Assembly (NCBI GenBank): GCA_008015235.1
Contig: SSFF01000033.1
Span: 1-52,113 of the forward strand
Reading direction: 5' to 3'
Source of the DNA: Rhodoferax sp.
GTDB taxonomy: Bacteria > Pseudomonadota > Gammaproteobacteria > Burkholderiales > Burkholderiaceae_C
DNA length: 52,113 nt
Each line of letters opens with the position of its first letter. The stretch's first letter is position 1. Made by a program: the position numbers and the translations under genes. Shown here one piece after another: positions 44,700-52,113 of this stretch. The notes under the pieces were generated by a model, which searched no databases, had not been told where the DNA came from, and was given only the letters and a program-made list of their open reading frames with translations.

Positions 44700-45053
44700 A
44701 TGGATACCTTGCAATTGTTCTTTGTCTATGCCGTCATCACCATCCTGATGGCGCCGCTGCTGGTGGTGTATGGCCTGCCCTTCATCGCCATCGCTCGGGT
44801 GTTTGACCACTTTGCCCAGCTCTGGTTCAAGGACTCGACCCGCTTCGTGCTCAGTTGCGGCATTGCCAGCCTGGGGATCGCGCCGATGTACGACGAGTAC
44901 CGCTCGCCGTTGCCGATGTACGTGCACTGGCTGCAGGGTGACAGCGTGGGCCTTGGCCTGGGCTTTGTGCTGGCTTCGTTCGTGGTGACCTGGATCGTGG
45001 TGGTGCTGCAGGTGCGCCAGATCCAGCACCTGCGGGGCCGCCACGCGGCCTGA
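44700..45053 (+). CDS. Small integral membrane protein
   Basis: 117 residues with three likely membrane segments (about 5-32, 50-62 and 81-103) and a short basic C-terminus. A GGAG site precedes the ATG. I recognise no family. Its position, 13 bp after the heme-c propeller gene and 33 bp before the aldehyde dehydrogenase gene, suggests a membrane partner for the periplasmic redox protein. Confidence 0.75.
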   Translation: MDTLQLFFVYAVITILMAPLLVVYGLPFIAIARVFDHFAQLWFKDSTRFVLSCGIASLGIAPMYDEYRSPLPMYVHWLQGDSVGLGLGFVLASFVVTWIVVVLQVRQIQHLRGRHAA

Positions 45054-45086
45054 GCCATTGACCCTGACGAACCCGAGACCACGCAC

Positions 45087-46523
45087 ATGACCACTCCATC
45101 CCTCCTCGCCTTGCAGCCCACCTTTGCACAGCAACAAGCGGCGTGCCTCGCTGCCCCGTTTCCGAGCGCCGCCGAGCGCAAGGACCGGCTCAAGGCGCTC
45201 AAGCGCCAGCTGCTGCGCTACCAGGACGTGCTGATCGAAGCCATCGACAAGGACTTCGGCGGGCGTGCCGCCGCCGAAACCAAGATGCTCGACATCCTGC
45301 CGACCACGCTGGAAATCAACCACGCCATCACCCACCTGCGCCGCTGGATGCGACCGAGCCAGCGCCACACCGAGCTGCTGTTCATCAGCAATAGCCTGCA
45401 GGTGAGCTACCAGCCCAAGGGCGTGGTCGGTGTCATTGCCACCTGGAACTTCCCGGTCTATCTGGCCCTGGGCCCGATGGCTGCGGCCCTGGCTGCAGGC
45501 AACCGCGTGATGCTGCGCATGCCCGACAACATGCCACGCACCACCGTCACCTTGCGCCAGTTGCTGGCCGAGGTGTTCCCGCCCAACCTGGTGGCCGTGT
45601 TCGGCGAGGAGCAGGGGGACCCCAATGACTTCACGGCCCTGCCGTTCAACCACATCGTCTTCACCGGTTCACCGGCCATTGGGCGCGTGGTCATGGGCCA
45701 GGCGGCCAAGAACCTGACGCCGGTCACCCTGGAGCTCGGTGGCAAGTCGCCCGCCGTGGTGCTGCCCGACTATCCGGTGCGTGACGCCGCCAAGCGCATC
45801 GCCCACGGCAAGGGCGTGAATTGCGGCCAGATCTGTGTGGCGCCGGACTATGCCCTGGTGCCACGTGCTGGCTTGGCCGAATTTGTTCAGGTGGTCCAGG
45901 ACACGCAGAAGCGTTTCTACGGCGGCAATGTGCAGGGCAATGCCGAATACACCTCGGTCGTCAATGCACGCCATGCGGCGCGCCTGCGCCATCTGCTCGA
46001 CGATGCCCGCGCCAAGGGCGCCAAGGTCATCGCCTGCGGCCCGGTCGGCGAAGGCCAACGCATTCCGCTGCATCTCGTGACCGACTGCAGGCCCGACATG
46101 GCGCTGATGCAGGAGGAAATATTCGGCCCCATCCTGCCCGTCATTGCCTACGACACGCTCGACGAGGTGCTGCGTGAAATCCACAGCCGACCACGCCCCT
46201 TGGCGCTGTACTGCTTCAGCCACGATGCCGCTGCGCGCCAACGGCTGCTGACGCACACCCATTCGGGGGGCGTCACGCTCAACGACTGGGGCTGGCATTT
46301 CATCAACCACGACGCACCGTGTGGTGGCGTCGGCAACTCGGGCATGGGGACCTACCACGGGGAAGAGGGCTTCCGCGAACTGTCGCACGCCCGCACGGTC
46401 TTCAAGCGCCACCGCTGGTTCCCCATCGACCTGTTCTACCCACCCTACGGCAATATCGTGCAGCACCTGTCGCTGGCACTGTTCACCGGCAAGGGCGATC
46501 CCCATGTCACCAAGCCATTCTGA
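45087..46523 (+). CDS. Coniferyl-aldehyde-dehydrogenase-like aldehyde dehydrogenase
   Basis: 478 residues, with the compact length and tail of the CalB-type ALDH group. Motifs: WNFPVYLALGPMAAALAAGN (cofactor pocket), VFTGSPAIGR, catalytic glutamate in LELGGKSPAVV, nucleophile cysteine in NCGQICVAPDY, and EEIFGPILPV. The C-terminal segment ending LFTGKGDPHVTKPF is membrane-proximal in fatty-aldehyde relatives. It oxidises an aromatic or long-chain aldehyde to the acid with NAD(P). It fits between the alcohol dehydrogenase of the leftward operon and the acyl-CoA ligase at the window end. Confidence 0.92.
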   Translation: MTTPSLLALQPTFAQQQAACLAAPFPSAAERKDRLKALKRQLLRYQDVLIEAIDKDFGGRAAAETKMLDILPTTLEINHAITHLRRWMRPSQRHTELLFISNSLQVSYQPKGVVGVIATWNFPVYLALGPMAAALAAGNRVMLRMPDNMPRTTVTLRQLLAEVFPPNLVAVFGEEQGDPNDFTALPFNHIVFTGSPAIGRVVMGQAAKNLTPVTLELGGKSPAVVLPDYPVRDAAKRIAHGKGVNCGQICVAPDYALVPRAGLAEFVQVVQDTQKRFYGGNVQGNAEYTSVVNARHAARLRHLLDDARAKGAKVIACGPVGEGQRIPLHLVTDCRPDMALMQEEIFGPILPVIAYDTLDEVLREIHSRPRPLALYCFSHDAAARQRLLTHTHSGGVTLNDWGWHFINHDAPCGGVGNSGMGTYHGEEGFRELSHARTVFKRHRWFPIDLFYPPYGNIVQHLSLALFTGKGDPHVTKPF

Positions 46524-46533
46524 GCAATCGGGC

Positions 46534-47409
46534 ATGGCAGTGCGCGGGTGGCGACTGGCGGTGCAGCGGTTGGCGGCGGAGCCCTTGGTCTGGTTCGTGG
46601 TGCTCGGTGCTCTTGTATTTGTAGCTAACTATGTAATAAATACGCAGGCTACATGGCAAAAAGAGCATATAGAGGTGAGTGCGCAGACGCGCCAGCGCCT
46701 GCTCCAGCAGGCGCAGCAGCAGTGGGGGCAGGCGCCCTCCGAGCGCCAAGTCGATACGCTCGTGGAGGCCTTTGTGCGCGAAGAGGTTCTGGTGCGTGAA
46801 GCACGCGCCCAGGGCCTGGACCGGGACGATGCGATCGTCCGCCGCCGCCTGGCGCAGGTGATGGAATTCCTCGCCCATGACGATGTCGTCTCGCCCACCG
46901 AGGCTGAGCAGCGGGACTACCTGGCCAGCCATCCCGAACGCTATCAGCTGCCGGTCCGCTGGGACATCGAGCAGGTGTATGTCCGTCCACTTGCCGAGCC
47001 GCAGGCCACCATGGACCGGGCCCTGCAGCTGCGTGGGGCCTTGCTGGCCGATCCCGCGCGTGCGGGCGATCCTTTCATGCTGGGGCGCCACCTGACGGCG
47101 CAAACCGCGGACGGACTGGCCCGCGAATTTGGCGAATCCTTCGCGCAGGCGGTGTCTGCGCAGGCTGTGGGGGAGTGGTCTGCCCCACTGGCCTCGGTCT
47201 ATGGCCTGCACCTGGTGCGGGTGCGGTCGCGGCAGGCCGGTGGCGTGGCGCCGTGGGAGCAGGTGCGTGAGCGGGTGGCCGCGGACATGGTGGATGCGCG
47301 TGTGGGGGAGGCCCGTGATGCGGCCTATGCCCGCCTGCGCGCCCGCTACACCGTGCTGGTGGCCCCCGAGACGGCACAAGACCGCCCCATCGTGGGGGCC
47401 GGAAGCTGA
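46534..47409 (+). CDS. Membrane-anchored parvulin-type peptidyl-prolyl isomerase (PpiC/SurA-like)
   Basis: 291 residues from ATG 46534, 10 bp after the aldehyde dehydrogenase stop. One membrane anchor lies at about 17-36. The N-terminal SurA-like helical region (RQVDTLVEAFVREEVLVREA) precedes a parvulin-like domain (about 140-235, with FAQAVSAQAVGEWSAPLASV and GLHLVRVRSRQAG). It would assist folding of exported proteins. PPIase, HupE/UreJ and DUF3604 genes in this order form a recurring set, to my memory. The segment around 46612-46672 is AT-rich and resembles the interspersed repeats, encoding part of the anchor and the following helix. Confidence 0.85.
   Translation: MAVRGWRLAVQRLAAEPLVWFVVLGALVFVANYVINTQATWQKEHIEVSAQTRQRLLQQAQQQWGQAPSERQVDTLVEAFVREEVLVREARAQGLDRDDAIVRRRLAQVMEFLAHDDVVSPTEAEQRDYLASHPERYQLPVRWDIEQVYVRPLAEPQATMDRALQLRGALLADPARAGDPFMLGRHLTAQTADGLAREFGESFAQAVSAQAVGEWSAPLASVYGLHLVRVRSRQAGGVAPWEQVRERVAADMVDARVGEARDAAYARLRARYTVLVAPETAQDRPIVGAGS
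46612..46672 (+). repeat. Degenerate interspersed repeat (copy C) inside the PPIase gene
   Basis: Words TTGTAT, GTAGCTAA, CGCAGGCTA and GGCAAAAA follow the order of copies A and B with looser matches. It is AT-rich within a GC-rich gene and keeps the reading frame open, so it looks like an element domesticated into coding sequence. Confidence 0.45.
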
Positions 47410-48416
47410 TGGCCTGGCGGATGATGCTCCGGTGCTGGGCCCTGGCGCTGCTGTGGGCGTGCGCTGGCATGGCCCATTCACACGAGAGCCTGCCGGCCTC
47501 GTTGCTGCTGCAGGAGCGCGCCCAAGGGGTGTTCGACATGCAATGGCGGCTGCCCGCGACCCAGGGCGGAGCGCTGGCGCTGGAGCCGGTGTTTCCGCAA
47601 GACTGCCAGCTGCTGGGCGAGCCGGTGTTGCACGCTGCGCCCGGTGCGCGCCTGCGCATGGGGGCACTGCGGTGCGAGAACGGCCTGCGCAACGGTGCCC
47701 TGGTGCGCTTCGAGGGTTTGCCAATGACCTTGGTGGATGTGCTGGTCCGCGTGGATTACGCCGACGGTACCCAATCCACCGCGATTGCCCATCCGCGCGA
47801 CCCCCAGGTCGTGCTCGGTGCGCGCGGGGCAGAGGCGCCTGCAGTGTCTGAATTCCTGCTGTTGGGGGTGGAGCACATCCTCTCCGGTATCGACCACCTC
47901 CTGTTTGTGCTGTGCCTGGTATTGCTGGTTCCGACTTGGCAGCGCCTGGTGCCCACCATCACGGCATTCACCCTGGCGCACAGCCTGACGCTGGGGCTGG
48001 CCACGCTGGGCTGGGTGCATGTGCCGGGGGCCCCGGTGGAGGCCTGCATTGCGCTGTCGATCCTGTTCCTGGCCCGGGAACTGGTGCTGCGGCGCCGTGG
48101 CCAGGAGGGGGCGACCACCCGCTACCCCTGGGCCGTGGCCTTTGTGTTTGGCCTCTTGCATGGGTTTGGCTTTGCCGGTGCCCTGTCGGAAGTGGGTTTG
48201 CCGCAGGGCGACATTCCGGCCGCGTTGCTGTTGTTCAACCTGGGGGTGGAGTTCGGCCAGTTGTGCTTCGTGGCCATGGTGCTGGTGCTCATGCGGGTTG
48301 CACGGCAGTTGCTCCAGGCCCGTGCCCCCGCATGGCAGGGGCATGCGGTCATGGGCATGGGGGCGTGGGCGGGTTTCTGGTGGCTCCAGCGCATGGGCGC
48401 GGTGCTGGCTGGGTAA
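47409..48416 (+). CDS. HupE/UreJ-family membrane protein
   Basis: 335 residues; its ATG overlaps the PPIase stop (TGATG). A signal peptide (about 1-23) and a periplasmic beta-rich domain (about 25-145) precede six to seven membrane segments with the HupE/UreJ_2 motifs [26 protein letters not shown] and [13 protein letters not shown]. Histidines in these motifs suggest transition-metal handling (nickel in known HupE and UreJ). No hydrogenase or urease genes are nearby, so the metal or substrate is open. It is co-transcribed with the PPIase and DUF3604 genes. Confidence 0.9.
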   Translation: MAWRMMLRCWALALLWACAGMAHSHESLPASLLLQERAQGVFDMQWRLPATQGGALALEPVFPQDCQLLGEPVLHAAPGARLRMGALRCENGLRNGALVRFEGLPMTLVDVLVRVDYADGTQSTAIAHPRDPQVVLGARGAEAPAVSEFLLLGVEHILSGIDHLLFVLCLVLLVPTWQRLVPTITAFTLAHSLTLGLATLGWVHVPGAPVEACIALSILFLARELVLRRRGQEGATTRYPWAVAFVFGLLHGFGFAGALSEVGLPQGDIPAALLLFNLGVEFGQLCFVAMVLVLMRVARQLLQARAPAWQGHAVMGMGAWAGFWWLQRMGAVLAG

Positions 48417-48447
48417 GAGGTCGATTCGAACTGTGATGGGAGACAAA

Positions 48448-50406
48448 ATGTTCAAGCGTGTAATCCAATGGCTGGGGGGCGTGCTGGCCCTGCTGGTGGC
48501 GGGGGCGGGAGGCTATCTGCTGTTCGCCCACCATGACCCGGACCTGGTGCTGTCCGCCGCCAAAGTGCTGGAGCCCACGGCGGCGCCCGGTGCACCGGCC
48601 CCCAACCCGCAGCGCAACGCCTACTTTGGCGAGTTGCACCTGCACACCAAATATTCGATGGACGCCAACGTGTTCGGCAACCGCCTTGACCCGCGCATGG
48701 CCTACCGCTTTGCCAAGGGGGAGGCGATGGAAATGGGCGACAGCGGCATCGTGCAGAAATTGCCGGCACCGCTGGACTTTGCGGCCGTCACCGACCATGC
48801 CGAGGGCATGGGGGGCGTGCACCAGTGTCTGAATTCGCAGAGTGAAAATTACTGGAACCTGGACTGCATCGGCATGCGCTACAAGTTCCTGCCGCTGTTC
48901 CCCCGCCTGTTCGACGCCCTGGTACAGAGCGGACCACAGCGCGGCTCCTACCCGCCCGGTATCTGTGGTGCGGACGGCGCGCGATGCATCGCGTCCACGC
49001 CATCGATCTGGCAGGACATCCAGAACGCAGCCAACGAGGCCTACGAGCCCGGCAAGTTCACGGCCTTCATCGGCTACGAGTACAGCCCGACCCTGGTCAT
49101 GGGCGGCATGCTGCACCGCAATGTGATCTACCGGGGCGCCAAGGTGCCGGACACCGTGTTCGGCGCCGCCGATGGCTTTGCCGAAGACCTGCTGCGTTGG
49201 CTGGACACCCAATGCACCGGTGCCTGCCAGGCACTGGCGATTCCGCACAACCCGAATTTCTCCTGGGGCCTGATGTTCGGCGACCGCAATTCGGATGCAT
49301 CGGCGCTGACCCGCGACAACCTGGCACTGCGTGCCAAGTACGAACGCCTGGTCGAGGTGTTCCAGGCCAAGGGGGGATCGGAATGTGCCCGCGGTCTGGG
49401 CAACTCCGACGAGGAGTGTGGCTTCGAAAACCTGTGGCCGGTGTGCAAGCCGGGGGAGGAGCAGATTGACGACAAGACCGGCATCCATGCGGTGCGCTGC
49501 GTGGCGCAGAACGACATGGTGCGCAACGTGCTCAAGCGCGGCTTGGCGGAGGAAACAAAGTGGGGATTCAACCCGTACAAGCTGGGGCTGGTGGGCGGCA
49601 CCGACAACCACAACGGCATGCCGGGCGACACCACGGAACAGGGCTACAACGGCCATGCCGCACCCATCGACACCACGCCCGAGTACCGCCTGGGCATGAA
49701 GCAGACCATCGTGTCCAAGAAGCTCGGGGTCAACGCTGCTGGCCTCAATCCCGGCGGCCTGACCGGTGTCTGGGCCGAGGAAAACACGCGCGCATCGATC
49801 TGGGATGGACTGCACCGGCGCGAGAGCTGGGGCACCAGCGGGACACGGCTGCGGGTGCGCTTCTTTGGCGGCTATGACTTTGCGCCGAACCTGCACCAAC
49901 AGCCCGACATGGTGAAAACTGCCTACGCCCAGGGGGTGCCCATGGGCGGCGACCTTGCGGCAGCCCCAGCGGGCAAGGCGCCTGCGTTTGTGGTCTGGGC
50001 CCTGCGCGATGCACAGTCCGCACCCTTGCAGCGTGTCCAGATCGTCAAAGGCTGGGTGGCCGAGGATGGCAAGGCCCAGGAGCAGGTGTACGACGTGGCC
50101 TGCTCCGATGGTGGCCAACCTGATGCCAAAACCCACCGCTGTCCCGACAACGGTGCAAAGGTGGATCTAAAGACCTGCAGCATTTCCCAGGACAGGGGGG
50201 CTCCCGAACTGGCGACGACCTGGAAGGACCCCGATTTCCATCCCGCGCAGTCGGCCTTCTACTACGTGCGCGTGCTGGAGAACCCGGTGTGCCGCTACAG
50301 CCAGTACGACGCGCTCAAGCTGGGGGTGGAGCATCCGGCCAATTTTCCGCAGACCATCCAGGAGCGGGCCTGGAGTTCACCGATCTGGTACACAGCAAAG
50401 AGGTAG
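48448..50406 (+). CDS. DUF3604 protein (PHP-like, membrane-anchored)
   Basis: 652 residues from ATG 48448, preceded by GGGAGA; ATG 48436 is in frame. An N-terminal anchor (about 5-24) leads to a large extracytoplasmic domain of the DUF3604 type. PHP-like metal-binding motifs are visible: [36 protein letters not shown] and [12 protein letters not shown] metal-dependent hydrolase role is likely from the fold, but no substrate is known. The many cysteine pairs fit export. It lies 31 bp after the HupE/UreJ gene and 6 bp before the chemoreceptor gene. Confidence 0.88.
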   Translation: MFKRVIQWLGGVLALLVAGAGGYLLFAHHDPDLVLSAAKVLEPTAAPGAPAPNPQRNAYFGELHLHTKYSMDANVFGNRLDPRMAYRFAKGEAMEMGDSGIVQKLPAPLDFAAVTDHAEGMGGVHQCLNSQSENYWNLDCIGMRYKFLPLFPRLFDALVQSGPQRGSYPPGICGADGARCIASTPSIWQDIQNAANEAYEPGKFTAFIGYEYSPTLVMGGMLHRNVIYRGAKVPDTVFGAADGFAEDLLRWLDTQCTGACQALAIPHNPNFSWGLMFGDRNSDASALTRDNLALRAKYERLVEVFQAKGGSECARGLGNSDEECGFENLWPVCKPGEEQIDDKTGIHAVRCVAQNDMVRNVLKRGLAEETKWGFNPYKLGLVGGTDNHNGMPGDTTEQGYNGHAAPIDTTPEYRLGMKQTIVSKKLGVNAAGLNPGGLTGVWAEENTRASIWDGLHRRESWGTSGTRLRVRFFGGYDFAPNLHQQPDMVKTAYAQGVPMGGDLAAAPAGKAPAFVVWALRDAQSAPLQRVQIVKGWVAEDGKAQEQVYDVACSDGGQPDAKTHRCPDNGAKVDLKTCSISQDRGAPELATTWKDPDFHPAQSAFYYVRVLENPVCRYSQYDALKLGVEHPANFPQTIQERAWSSPIWYTAKR

Positions 50407-50412
50407 CGCAGC

Positions 50413-51660
50413 ATGGAACACAACGCCCCATTACCGGCACGCACCCACGATGTCAACGCGACGCCGACTTCGATCCCAGGAAGTCAATCGGGGGTATTGG
50501 GTGGTCATTCCATACTGGTGCGTCTCTTGCTGGCCTTTGGGGCAGTGCTGCTGGTTTGTACCGTTTTCTCTGGCGTCACGTTCTGGAACCTGTGGCGCCT
50601 CATCCAGCAGGTGGGCGGCATCCAGGACGCCGCCAGCCTATGGACCATACGAGGGGGGCTGTATGACGACCTGCAACTTGCACTGGGCTTTGGCCTGACA
50701 TCCTTGACCGCTGGTGGCGTGGGTATTGTGTTGGCGAGCTTCTTTATTCGTGCCCGGGTGGTGCGGCCCATCACACTGGCCCGCGACGCTGCCCTGCGCA
50801 TCGCGGCGCACGACCTGCGCGGCGACATCGTGGCGGTGACACGCGACGAAACCGGGGCTTTGACACAGGCCCTGGCTGCGATGCAAGACTCCCTCCAGCA
50901 GACCTTGCAGGAAGTGCGCCAGTCGGCCGGGGTCATTGCCCAGTCAGCGGCCGAAGTCGCTGAAGGGTCCATGAACCTGTCGGCGCGCACCGAACAGACG
51001 GCCGCCAGCCTGGAGCAGACCTCGGCCACGCTGGGCACCCTGACCCAGACTGTGCGCACCAACGCGGTTTCGTCGCAACAAGCCAGTACCGTGGCCAGCT
51101 CCGCGTCGCAGGTCGTGGAAGAGGGGAGTGCATCGGTGGGGCGCGTGGTCAGCACCATGGCAGGCATCCATGCGGCATCGCGCAAGATCGCCGAAATCAT
51201 CGCTGTCATTGACGGTATTGCGTTCCAGACCAACATCCTGGCACTCAATGCGGCGGTAGAAGCCGCGCGGGCGGGCGAGCAAGGGCGCGGTTTTGCCGTG
51301 GTGGCCAGCGAGGTCCGCAGTCTCGCCGGACGCTCAGCCGAAGCGGCCAAGGAAATCCGCTCGCTGATCACTTCCTCGGTTGCTCAAGTTGAGGCCGGTT
51401 CGAACCAGGTGCAGGAAGCGGGTGAGCGTATGCATGCCATCGCCGAGTCGGTGCGCGAAGTGGCTGCACTGGTGGCGCAGATGCGCACGGCCACTGTGGC
51501 ACAAAGCACCAGCATCGACGAGCTGGGCCAGGTGGTGGGGCATGTGGACCAGATGACGCAGCAAAACGCGGCGCTGGTCGAGGAGTCGGCCGCGGCGGCT
51601 GCGGCCATGAAAGACCAGGCCGAGCGGCTGGCCGCGATTGTGCGGACCTTCGCCCTCTGA
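50413..51660 (+). CDS. Methyl-accepting chemotaxis protein with minimal periplasmic region
   Basis: 415 residues. Two membrane segments (about 33-57 and 86-109) enclose only about 28 residues, far too short for a normal ligand-binding domain. A HAMP-like stretch follows, then a complete signalling domain with hairpin tip [20 protein letters not shown] and the methylation-helix segment [15 protein letters not shown]. There is no C-terminal CheR-docking pentapeptide. It may sense through the membrane or via partner proteins. The start lies 6 bp after the DUF3604 stop, so it probably belongs to the rightward operon and would steer cells toward the operon substrate. Confidence 0.92.
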   Translation: MEHNAPLPARTHDVNATPTSIPGSQSGVLGGHSILVRLLLAFGAVLLVCTVFSGVTFWNLWRLIQQVGGIQDAASLWTIRGGLYDDLQLALGFGLTSLTAGGVGIVLASFFIRARVVRPITLARDAALRIAAHDLRGDIVAVTRDETGALTQALAAMQDSLQQTLQEVRQSAGVIAQSAAEVAEGSMNLSARTEQTAASLEQTSATLGTLTQTVRTNAVSSQQASTVASSASQVVEEGSASVGRVVSTMAGIHAASRKIAEIIAVIDGIAFQTNILALNAAVEAARAGEQGRGFAVVASEVRSLAGRSAEAAKEIRSLITSSVAQVEAGSNQVQEAGERMHAIAESVREVAALVAQMRTATVAQSTSIDELGQVVGHVDQMTQQNAALVEESAAAAAAMKDQAERLAAIVRTFAL

Positions 51661-51786
51661 TTGGGAGTATTGAGTAGTTGTTGATTGGGGTGGAGCTACC
51701 GGACTTAGGCGGATCTGGCGACGCATCGCTGGGCTGGAGCCGCAGACCGAGTGGCTTTGCATGGATTTATTGAAAGAAGGAGTTGT

Positions 51787-52113
51787 ATGTTTGGACAAAT
51801 GATGCAGATGCCGCTGCTGGTATCGAGCCTGCTGGTGCATGCCGAGCGCCACCATCCGGAGCAGGAAGTGGTGTCACGCCGGGTGGAGGGAGACATCCAC
51901 CGGGAAACCTTCGTGGAACTGGCCGCACGCGCACGCCGTGTGGCCAATGCCTTGCAGCGCCTGGGCATACGGATGTCCGATCGCGTCGCCACCCTGGCCT
52001 GGAACGGCCACCGCCACATGGAGCTGTACTACGGCGTTTCCGGCTCGGGCGCCGTCCTGCACACCCTCAACCCCCGCCTGCATCCCGACCAGGTCGTCTG
52101 GATCGCCGACCAC
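51787..52113 (+). CDS. AMP-forming acyl-CoA ligase, N-terminal part (cut by window end)
   Basis: 109 codons from ATG 51787, preceded by AAGAAGGAG at good distance. The sequence (MFGQMMQMPLLVSSLLVHAE ... RVANALQRLGIRMSDRVATL ... NPRLHPDQVVWIADH) matches the N-terminus of medium/long-chain fatty-acid and methylthiopropionate-type CoA ligases. The adenylation motifs lie beyond the window. It would activate the acid produced by the aldehyde dehydrogenase for beta-oxidation. A 126-bp gap separates it from the chemoreceptor gene, so it may have its own promoter. Confidence 0.88.
   Translation, partial: MFGQMMQMPLLVSSLLVHAERHHPEQEVVSRRVEGDIHRETFVELAARARRVANALQRLGIRMSDRVATLAWNGHRHMELYYGVSGSGAVLHTLNPRLHPDQVVWIADH

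Noticed and set aside
1..52113. CRISPR array, rRNA operon, complete prophage or replication origin
   Set aside because: No regularly spaced short repeats, no rRNA sequence, no phage structural genes and no DnaA-box cluster were noticed.

Overview
The window looks like the chromosome of a betaproteobacterium of the Comamonadaceae (Burkholderiales). From about 13.6 kb onward it is GC-rich, with dense operons of family-typical proteins (IlvD, CoaX, IcmF, DbpA, persulfide dioxygenase-rhodanese). It also carries several copies of a short interspersed repeat of a kind I recall from Comamonadaceae genomes. The genus cannot be fixed from sequence alone.

Left part (1-13.6 kb): accessory DNA, visibly more AT-rich. 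It opens with the end of an IS3-family element inserted in a caspase-like protease gene. An apparent operon of exported proteins follows: a 1518-residue multidomain cell-wall hydrolase (lysozyme-like, M23, CHAP/NlpC-like, SLH-like and Ig-like modules, and a 3x267-bp repeat), a membrane-anchored protein with a DUF4384-like domain, and a second intact secreted caspase with DUF4384. On the other strand lie an unrecognised gene, a secreted MORN/double-DUF1566 protein and a diguanylate cyclase with a periplasmic NMT1-like sensor. A gene-poor stretch then ends in the 3' remnant of a CAU-anticodon tRNA plus its terminator, directly before ilvD. I read this as the edge of a genomic island.

Middle part (13.8-40 kb): mostly core metabolism and signalling. 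It holds ilvD; a molybdopterin oxidoreductase divergent from an M20D amidohydrolase; coaX; a persulfide dioxygenase-rhodanese fusion divergent from fused isobutyryl-CoA mutase (icmF), which has a perfect 26-bp palindrome just before its start codon; two divergent c-di-GMP genes (GGDEF-EAL and MASE1-GGDEF); a three-gene enoyl reductase-like/SDR/glutathione peroxidase operon; a tandem DsbA-fold protein; a kynurenine-formamidase-like hydrolase; a DUF1697 protein; a solute-binding protein; and dbpA.

Right part (37.5-52.1 kb): an apparent AraC-controlled module. An AraC/XylS-type regulator (41652-42689) sits between two outward-facing operons. The left operon holds a chalcone-isomerase-like protein, an epoxide-hydrolase-like alpha/beta hydrolase, a membrane protein and a zinc alcohol dehydrogenase. 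The right operon holds a Vgb-like propeller with a heme-c motif, a small membrane protein, a coniferyl-aldehyde-dehydrogenase-like enzyme, a parvulin-type PPIase, a HupE/UreJ protein, a DUF3604 protein, a chemoreceptor and an acyl-CoA ligase. Both operons are preceded by the same 66-bp promoter architecture: two 15-bp TGTC-N7-GACA-type boxes exactly 21 bp apart, then 22 bp, then CGACCATT. This suggests one undescribed regulon, probably for catabolism of a hydrophobic alcohol, aldehyde or epoxide.
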